Shown here piece by piece: positions 1 through 8,765 of a stretch of 11,891 bases of DNA. Origin of the DNA: Porogramme epimiltina (taxonomy: Eukaryota > Basidiomycota > Agaricomycetes > Polyporales > Polyporaceae); NCBI GenBank assembly GCA_900155495.1, contig FTLJ01001167.1, positions 1 through 11,891 of the forward strand, written 5' to 3'. Position 1 is the first letter of the stretch, and each line of letters starts with the position of its first letter. Made by a program: the position numbers and the translations under genes. The notes beneath the pieces were generated by a model. It ran no database searches, had not been told where the DNA came from, and worked only from the letters and a program-made list of their open reading frames with translations.

Positions 1-66
1 AAGGTCGAAGGAAGCAGCGCGCTGGGTTCACGCACGTCCTCGCCATGCATGTTCGCCCCCAAGTAG
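1..66. other. Possible edge of a neighbouring gene
   Basis: The first 60 bases are richer in G and C than the spacer that follows and are open in two ways. On the plus strand, frame 1 reads 21 codons and stops at TAG 64-66, which could be the C-terminus of a gene entering from the left. On the minus strand, an ATG at 50-48 opens a frame running off the left edge, beginning MHGEDVREPSALLPST, which could be the N-terminus of a divergent gene; a second ATG lies at 46-44. No family can be recognised from so little sequence, and both readings could be chance. Confidence 0.22.
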
Positions 67-125
67 GTCTTGACTTTCTTACACTTACTTACATCCCCAT
101 TTCCCACCCTGAGGGGCCCGATGTA

Positions 126-154
126 ATTAACATGTTAATAACATGTTATTAACA
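126..154. repeat. Nested AT-rich palindromes
   Basis: Two perfect inverted repeats overlap. One is 14 nt long at 126-139 and the other is 22 nt long at 133-154. Both are centred on the octamer AACATGTT, whose copies at 129-136 and 140-147 are 11 bp apart, about one helical turn. They lie in the AT-rich spacer downstream of the F-box gene. The spacer also carries an 11-nt direct repeat (ACTTTCTTACA) at 73-83 and 158-168. The symmetry is plain in the sequence. The function is unknown: a dimeric transcription-factor site, a cruciform or chance are all possible. Confidence 0.75.
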
Positions 155-249
155 CGAACTTTCTTACATTGTAACTAAGTAGGGGGTTTTTCACGGAACC
201 CTACAAGTTACGTGGTCCATGATTGGAGGATACAGAGGACTTCTAGGTC

Positions 250-255
250 TTTATT
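250..255 (-). terminator. AATAAA polyadenylation signal of the F-box gene
   Basis: A canonical AATAAA hexamer lies on the minus strand about 79 bp beyond the TAG stop at 336-334 of the F-box gene, a normal 3' UTR distance. Fungal genes often lack this exact hexamer, so its presence is supportive but not proof. Confidence 0.5.
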
Positions 256-333
256 CGACATCCGAGCTACCAGAGATTGTATCGACAAGGACTGTGCTAC
301 AGTAGCAACGTAATGGTGTAAACCTCTACGGAC

Positions 334-3027
334 CTAAAGACGGTCGTAATGATATTGTGCACTCCCGTCAAGGGTAATGTGGGGCACATAGGGCAGCGTG
401 AATGGGTTGAACTGTGACAGACCCGCGTTGATGTACATGCTCGATATTCTCTGGCTTTCCAGCATCCACATTGGGCCCTCTGTAAGCTCATGTCTGCGGA
501 AGCAAGGGAATCAGTAACCGATTCCAGACCAACAGACCAACGATAACTTACTCCTTCTCCAGGTGATACCGCATTGCGTACCAATGGCCGTCCCATTCAA
601 AACACCTCTTGCACGACCAGATGACGGTCCGCCACAGTGGGCGGTCTTTACCTGTCCACTTCTCCATTTCACCTGGTTCCAGATGGCGGATCTGGGAGGA
701 TTCTTCATGGGGAACTGGTATCCATGTCTGGTGGCCGCTAGACAGGCCCCCCTTCATATGAGCAGCGGCGTGGAAGAACTGCACATACACAAGTCAACAT
801 AGAATTAATCAGCGGTTGCAACTAAAACGGGAAAGACGACCTACCGCTGCCTCCCAGCCGTACAAATGGTGCTCCAGACCGGCCTTGTTCCTCTTGCATG
901 TTTCACACCACAGCCACACGCTCGAGCCCCGAAGGTCGCTGACCGTCGCCCGCGCTGCATCCAGCCCCATCGCCTCAAGAATTGCGCGCATCACTCTCGA
1001 GGCATGTTCGTTCGTCTTTTCGTCCTCAAAGCACCTCGGGTCGAACGGCTTGCACGGTCCGAACCAGTCCGGGTCCCACGTGCGGCCCCGCAGCCCCGGG
1101 TTCGCCGCGAACACGCACGCTGCTTTCGTGTAGGTGTCGACATCCGCGGATAGGGCCCCGCGCCGCGCGCACCCGTGCGCCAGGACGTTCGGCCAGTGCA
1201 AGAGCGCCCCTCCGCACGGTCCCGCGCACATAAGGAAGCCCATCGCGAGGTCGAGGGGGAGCACGTCGGCAGGGACAGTGTCGGCACCGAGCCGGGCGAG
1301 AACGAGCTCGGTAAGCTCGGCCTTTCGGGCCAATTGCCACTCGTCGTACAGGGTAGGGAGAAGGGTTGCCAACGGGGCATAGTTGGCTTCGGGGGCCTCG
1401 AGTAGCGCGCGGCAGGGGGGCGCTAGGGCGAAGTCGATGAATTGGGGACGTTTGTCAGTGCGCCGACTGCGCTCAAACGGCTCCCAGGGTCCGTTGTTGT
1501 CCGTAGCGCCTTGTATGGGCACGCGGTTCTTGCGCTTGACCAGGTCTATGATAGCGGCGTTCAGTTCTGCAAAGCGGGCTTGGAGCTCCGGGCGGCGTCC
1601 TTGGTGGAGCCGGGAGGCCCGAGTGTCTCGTAGGAATTTGTGGAGGTCTTGCGGGATGTCCATCAACGCTAGACAGGAGTGATGTTACCGCTGTACTCGT
1701 ATACAGACACTGAGTATATTTCTGCTTACTTGTGGTTGACGTGACGTTTCTCAGTGCGTAAATGGAGCACATCTCCTTGATGCCATTCGGACCCAGAAAA
1801 TCCATTTCTGGCCCCCAGCCGTCTATCTTCACTCTCTCCACAATTCTGTAGCGTGAGTGATGAGTTTCTGGGTTGCAGAAGCGGCTTCTCACTGGAAATG
1901 TCTACCTGGAGGTCCGCACATCCTCATGGTCTTGTTTAACGAAACGTGACCAACGCTCCGAGAACTACCCAGCCGCATTAGCACACGAGCACCTCATCCT
2001 CGTGATCCCCACTCACCTCTTTGCGATCTTTGTTACGACGCTGCATGTGTGCGAGAAACCTTCCCTCGCTCTGTCGCTGCTCCTCCTGGGTCCCCTTGCG
2101 AATCTGCGCTCTCACTTGAAGATATTCCTCTTCAAATTCTAATAGTTCGGTCTTCAGCAAAACCATCCACAGCTCATCCCTTGGGATGCCTTGTGAGCAA
2201 GAGAGCAGAGATGTAAGAGGACCGGAAGCCCGACGTACCGAGATGGAGTCTCGTAGTAATTGAACGGACACTTTAGGTCGTCGAACACATCTTCGAGTTC
2301 GCTCTTGAACGCCAGATCCAAGTCATGACAGCCTGTGCTAGAACACGAACCATGTTCAGTCACCAGGAGACGAGCAACCAAAGGACGACGAGCAGCTCAC
2401 ACTTTCGGTAAGCATCCCCGGCAGAATCGCTTGAACACGACCCAAGCAACCTCGTCGGCCTCCAGGTTCCCGCAATTCTACAATGAAATTTCGAGTGAGT
2501 GGAGAGAAATTCAGCATCACCGATAGCATAGGAGGACATACGTCGCAGCACGGACTACACAGAAAACGGACAAGTGCAGGGGTGGTCATCCACGACGGTC
2601 GTTCGGGCATCCCTTCAGTTCTCGCAAACGTCGCATCCCATAGCGATGCATTAGAGCTAGCCCAGAAGAAGGCGCGAAAAGTTTTGGATGCCAAGGACAG
2701 ATTGTACAGGTCCTGCGGGCGGAGATGCTGGTAAATCTGCGGAGAGGATAACGTTAGACGGCATGGCATGGTGGTTAATCGAGCTGCCGCGGGCGTGAAG
2801 GGATCTAAACGTACCTTAAGCTGAATTTCAACGGCTAATTTAGGGAGCGTTTGTAGTAAAGGGCCCATTTCGTCGACGGCCGCCCGGGGAGGCAGCTGCA
2901 CGAGGGTGCCGCTTAGAGCGACCACTGTGTCTTCGAGGCTCTGACGGGCCCTTTTGGGCTCGAACACCCTCAACTCGCATGCATCTTCGCTGTGATCTCT
3001 TGTATCTGACTCCAACTGCCTCTTCAT
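334..3027 (-). CDS. F-box protein with zinc-ribbon and C2H2-like motifs
   Basis: Likely substrate adaptor of an SCF (Skp1-Cullin-F-box) ubiquitin ligase, of a type expanded in basidiomycetes; its target is unknown. Exons: 3027-2815, 2736-2542, 2477-2401, 2337-2239, 2179-2017, 1964-1906, 1845-1730, 1668-845, 778-552, 493-334, giving 710 aa. The F-box spans about residues 61-110 (LPKLAVEIQLK joined to IYQHLRPQDLYNLS). A zinc-ribbon pattern follows (C135-x2-C138 and C155-x2-C158) and is completed only after splicing. Further Cys pairs are C455/C459 and C562/C565. A classical C2H2 finger near the end is C638-x2-C641-x12-H654-x4-H659. Its last His comes from exon 10, which is why I extend past the TAA that closes exon 9 at a perfect GTAAGT donor. 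The start ATG at 3027 has a purine at -3; an in-frame ATG exists at 3258. Intron 6 has a weak GTAGAC donor, so exon 6 is the least certain. A basidiomycete F-box type is recalled from family knowledge, not searched. Confidence 0.85.
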
Positions 3028-3503
3028 GACAATTGGCGACAGTGGAGAGGGACCTATGGGTACTATTCGCGTTTGTGTGTGTGTGGAGGAAGAGGGGTGC
3101 GCGTCTCTTTTGAAAAGGCCCGTACTTTTTTTTTGAAACGGCCCGGACTTGGGTTTGCGAGCACGTGATGTCGCTCCACGCAAGAATAGTTGCGATTCGC
3201 GGGCTCTGAGCTTGGCGAACGTTCGAGTGAGTACGTTACGGTACAGCTTGAAGTACATCGTATCAGGCGTTGCAACCTCGGTGTTGTGGTCTGTCGGCGG
3301 TCACACCCAGATATACTGATTGAGTGATTCGGATATCATCTAAGATGACGCTGCTCTTACTAAACGGCGGATATGGTCCCCCTCAAGCCAATCATAGACT
3401 GAATCGAACCGCCAACAAGCATTCCGCGAGGTCACTATCTTAACAATTCCCTACATAAGCGGTTTTAGGTAAAGAGTACAACAAACGCACACACCGTTAG
3501 AGC
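3028..3503. promoter_or_regulatory. Spacer: F-box gene 5' region and TGS1 3' region
   Basis: This 476-bp stretch separates two minus-strand genes in tandem. The part next to the F-box gene probably holds its 5' UTR and promoter. It has a GT-rich run at about 3070-3085 and a run of nine T at 3126-3134. A frame continuous with the F-box protein is open back to an ATG at 3258. The half towards 3503 would be the TGS1 3' UTR. No canonical TATA box or AATAAA was recognised. Confidence 0.4.
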
Positions 3504-5012
<1,509 letters not shown>

Positions 5013-6899
5013 TTACTGTGGACGCTCGTGAAGCCCCTCAATTATCTCGCCAAGCCTCAACACCAATTCATCACAGCCCCACTGACCCACAATACTCACA
5101 CCAATGGGCCACCCATCCGCACCCTGACCCCCGGGGACACTGAGAGCCGGAAGACCTGCGAGCGACGCGGGGACAGTCATCACGTCCTGGACATAGGCGT
5201 CGAGCCCGGAAGAGTCCTTAGTCGCCCCGCCTACAATGTCCGGTTCTGGGAGGAGAGGTGCGGTCTGAATCGCGGAGGGGTGGATAAGGACATGCACGCC
5301 CTCCGCAGTATTTGCAGGGGTGGTTTTCTGAGAGAGTGCACTGCCAATGCAGAAGACACGATCGAAATCTGCTTTGATGAGCTCCCGCACGCGCTGTGCT
5401 TGCAGGAAGTAATTTTCGAATGCACTGGGAAGAGATGAGTATGTGCGCCAAGCTCGTATATGACGTTACTCACTCCGCAGATAACGCATATGTTCCTAGA
5501 AGTATACGTCGTTGCACTTCCTTCCCAAATCCGTGTGTGCGAGTGTGAGCGTAGACGTTCGCAGTCTTTGTGAGGTCTGAACCCGGGGGCGGCTCAACGC
5601 GGGTGCCTATGATTCTCGTTAGACTACGCACAAAACAGATCGCAAAGCGAGCTGACCGTATTCGATACCATCGTATCGAGCCAGGTTACTACTGGCTTCT
5701 GCACTCGATATGACATAATAGGCACTGAGCGCGTAAGGTGTCGCCGGTAACGATACGGGCACAAGGGTCGCTCCACGGTCTTGCAGCTGTCTTAGTGTGT
5801 CCCTAACCACGTCGGCGACACTGCTCTGTAGTTCGGACGGAAAGTACTCCTGAGAAACGTAACATGTCAGCATGCGGCGAAGGTCGCGGCAAAGAATAAC
5901 AGACTTGCGGTATGCCTATCCGGAGACCAACGAGTGAGTGGCCCGTGATTGCCTCTAGATGAGACTTGTACAACTCTTGAGCTCTTTCCCTGATATTTAG
6001 GGGCGCTGAGGTAGGGTCACGGCCATCATGTGTAGCCAAAGTGTCTACAAAGTGGCCCTCAGGAAGGCATTCAGGTAGGCGTCAACCCAACTCACCATGC
6101 ACCCGCTTAACAGTCCGAACGTCTCGTGCGAGAACCCCGACGCAATCAAGACTGTCTGCAAACGAGACTACTCCCCACCTAACACAAGAAATGGTATAAA
6201 ATACGCGACCGTCATTAGAGCAAAGACTCATACCTGCTGATGACACCGTATGAGGGTTTGAGCCCCACAACCCCACAATACGAAGCAGGCAGCCTCACGG
6301 AGCCGCCAGTGTCAGTGCCTAGAGCGCTGTCCTTCAAAAAGTTTTTGTCAAGTGCAACGAACTTAAAAGCAATAGACGTACGCATCGCACAACCCCGCTG
6401 CCACAACCGCCGCGCTCCCTCCAGAACTGCCACCAGCCGACCTTCGCTCATTCGCGGTCTGTAAGTGTCCAAACCCATAAGGGTTGAGAACGGGCCCATG
6501 AGCGGAGTGAATGTTGAGGGAACTAGACTGGTGTTGAGGTTCCCGCGCGACATCATGCAACAGCTGAACTTACCCCATCCCGAACTCGTCACAGTTCGTC
6601 TTCCCAATGATTTCCGCGCCGTGTTGGGACAGAAGAGAGACAACGGTGGCGTCGAACGGCGCAGAGAATCCTTCAAGCATTTTGGAAGAGCACGTGGTAG
6701 GTAATGATTTGGTGCATATGTTGTCCTTCACTGCCAGTCGGAGGCCGGACAGCGAGCCGATCCCGGAGGAAGGATACGAGGCATTGTCATTGGGAAGGAG
6801 TGCATTGATAGCCGATACATACGCATGAGTAGCCAGAAGTCGTCTGGAGGCGTGACACCGACTAGAGAAGTGTAGACGTGGACTGGAACGCGCGAGCAT
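5013..6899 (-). CDS. HER2: Mitochondrial glutamyl-tRNA(Gln) amidotransferase subunit A
   Basis: Catalytic amidase subunit of the mitochondrial GatCAB/GatFAB-type complex. It frees ammonia from glutamine so that Glu-tRNA(Gln) can be converted to Gln-tRNA(Gln). Exons: 6899-6574, 6522-6382, 6326-6234, 6178-6096, 6044-5905, 5849-5657, 5606-5474, 5424-5013, giving 506 aa. The N-terminus is Arg/Ser-rich with almost no acidic residues, as expected for a mitochondrial presequence. The amidase-signature triad is intact: K58 in LAVKDNICT, cis-S141 in GGSSGGS and nucleophile S165 in [12 protein letters not shown]. The 24-residue S141-S165 spacing matches bacterial GatA. Later family blocks include [11 protein letters not shown] (joined across intron 5), [33 protein letters not shown] and [16 protein letters not shown]. 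Introns 5 and 6 have weak donors (GTCTGT, GTCAGC); intron 6 has a clear TCTAAC branch site. Residues about 395-410 look like an insertion. It shares a divergent promoter with MAK11. Confidence 0.95.
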
Positions 6900-7074
6900 G
6901 GCGCATCGACCAAGAGGGTGCAGCGGACGTGCCAGTGGGCACTGGGCGGGCCGACAGCGCCGGGGACGCGTTGTTTACATCTATTGTCCAAGAGCTTTAG
7001 ATCCTAATACTGCCAAACAACCGCCATTTCCTCTTTGGGAAAATTTCAGTACGCGATCCTTTACCCTCTCGATC
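6900..7074. promoter_or_regulatory. Divergent promoter between HER2 and MAK11
   Basis: Only 175 bp separate the HER2 start codon (minus) from the likely MAK11 start codon (plus), so both promoters and both 5' UTRs must lie here or overlap the genes. The half next to HER2 is GC-rich (GGGCGGGCC at about 6944-6952) and the half next to MAK11 is AT-richer. No canonical TATA box is visible. The stretch is also open in the MAK11 frame from an ATG at 6898. Confidence 0.6.
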
Positions 7075-8696
7075 ATGTCTGCTCGCTCTGCTTCCTCGGC
7101 GGCCTTCAAGCCCAGCCTCAAAAAGAAGGCCAGAATAGTCGAGGCCCCGAAGCCGAAAACCAAACTGGCCGCCCCCAAGCTCAAGGCCCCGAAAACCGAC
7201 ACGCCAACCCTCTTCTCAAAGGCGAAGGGCAAGGAACGCGCTGTTTCGCCGACCCCCGTCTCCGGAAAACAAAAGAAGACCGCGGCCGCGGTTTCTGACC
7301 CAAGCTCATCCACTACCCTTCCGACCTCCTTCAAGGCTGTATGTGGTTCCTACGAGAAGCTTCTGTATGGCCTGGAAGGCTCGGTCTCCGTCGACGGATC
7401 CAACTACACCATTGACCTGAAACCCATCTTCATTTTCCCCGCGCACGTATCTTGTATCAAGTCGGCTGCAGCTTCTCCACAGGGCGGGAAATGGTTAGCG
7501 ACCGGGAGCGCAGATGAGATTATCAAGGTCTGGGACCTGCGCAGAAGGAAAGAGATTGGTGGGCTTATGCAGCACCAAGGTACGTTGCACTATTCTCCCA
7601 GAAGTGTACATAACCTATATCTGCAGTACTTCTGCAGGATCTATAACGCACCTCGTATTCCCCTCGCGTTCATATCTCCTTTCCGCCTCCGAAGACGGCA
7701 CTCTCTGCTTATTCCGTGCGCGGGACTGGGCGGTCCTGCGCCAACTGAAGGGGCACAAGGGTCGCGTCAACTCTGTTGCTGTACATCAATCGTGTAAGGT
7801 TGCATTGAGCGTCGGGAAGGACAGAACACTGCGTATGTGGGACCTTATGCGCGGGAAGGGCTCTGCAAGTACGAAACTTGGCAAAGGTGCGTGCCGTTCA
7901 AGGCATTGCTAGTTCCCTGACCATCACTGTGCTATGCTGACGACGTCATCGACAGAGGGTGAGCTCGTACGGTGGTCCACAGACGGTTCGATATTCGCCG
8001 TACAGACACAGAGCACCATCGACATCTACTCCACGGTTCGTTTCTCTCTTCCCCGTTGCAGGGTCTCGGCGAAGCTCAATATCTTCGCCGCTTGACAGGA
8101 TATGGAACTGCTTCATACTATCCCGCATCCCTCACGTCTCCATGACATTAAGTTTTGCAAGCGTGTCATAGGGGAGGGCGAGCTGCTTCTGGCGGGCGCG
8201 GAGGACAAGAAGCTTACCGTATATGACATCCCGCAAGACCGTACAAAACTGCCTACCGTCGTTGCTGAGATGACGGGGCACACCAACCGGTCTGTATATA
8301 CCTACTCCGTGCGCGCCATCGTGCTGATTGCCCTTTTGCAGAGTGAAAGCAGTCGATGCGATTCACATTGCGCTCCCCGAGGGTGCATCGCGCAGCTCGA
8401 CTACAATAGTCGCCACAATATCGTCGGACGGGAAGCTCCGTCTGTACGACCTGGCCGCGCTGCCTTCTTCGTCCGAGGAGAAGACGCAGCTTGGGCCGAT
8501 GACGGAGTACGATACCAAGGGCACGCGGCTCACATGTCTCACCCTCGCCGATGGAGACGGGGCCAACGTCCCTGCCAATGGCAAGCGGAAACGTGGAGAC
8601 GACGAAGATGAGGATGAGGAAGTTGACCTGGGCTCAGGGGAGGAGGATGAAGATGGTAGCGAGGTAGACAGCGATGAGGAATCTAGCGATGAGTAG
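7075..8696 (+). CDS. MAK11: WD40 60S ribosome-biogenesis factor, Mak11/PAK1IP1 family
   Basis: Nucleolar WD40 protein needed for 60S pre-ribosome maturation in yeast; animal PAK1IP1 and fission-yeast Skb15 also bind PAK-type kinases. Exons: 7075-7579, 7638-7886, 7956-8035, 8099-8289, 8342-8696, giving 459 aa, close to yeast Mak11. Residues 1-80 are Lys/Pro/Ser-rich and disordered. The family hallmark GSYEKLLYGL follows at 91-100, then WD-type blades: ATGSADEIIKVWDL (151-165), SASEDGTLCLF (184-194) and LSVGKDRTLRMWDL (225-238). The last two and the GHKGRVNSVAVH linker match PAK1IP1 closely. Later blades carry GELVRWSTDG, AGAEDKKLTVYDI and ISSDGKLRLYDL. The C-terminus has KRKR at 423-426 followed by an acidic tail to 459. 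Introns 3 and 4 use weak donors (GTTCGT, GTCTGT) but phase is kept. The ATG at 7075 has A at -3; an in-frame ATG at 6898 is discussed as a finding. Confidence 0.93.
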
Positions 8697-8765
8697 ATCA
8701 TTAGTGCTACAGTAGGGTATGTTACAGCAAGCCAAACATGGGATGTACACCTCACAGCCTCGAGC
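8697..8765. other. Tail-to-tail gap between MAK11 and GPATCH1
   Basis: Only 69 bp lie between the MAK11 stop (plus) and the GPATCH1 stop (minus). No AATAAA is present on either strand here, so the two 3' UTRs very likely overlap and each may run into the other gene's last exon. Confidence 0.6.

Larger units (their letters stand above)
67..333. other. Intergenic spacer left of the F-box gene
   Basis: No convincing coding region. The stretch is AT-rich compared with the rest of the window and holds the palindromes at 126-154, short direct repeats and, near its right end, the probable 3' UTR and poly(A) signal of the minus-strand F-box gene. Nothing else is recognised. Confidence 0.6.

Noticed and set aside
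297..596. Separate 99-codon minus-strand gene
   Set aside because: It overlaps the last intron and last exon of the F-box gene in another frame, and the spliced F-box frame gives a better protein with a completed zinc finger.
1868..1905. 38-bp intron alternative in the F-box gene (acceptor CCCAG)
   Set aside because: Shorter than any other intron here and it leaves the wrong phase; the TACAG acceptor at 1846 gives 60 bp, keeps frame and joins to RIVERVKIDGW.
2180..2238. Earlier acceptor (CACAAG) for F-box intron 4
   Set aside because: It leaves two bases where one is needed; the CCCAAG acceptor ending at 2180 restores the frame as R-DELWM.
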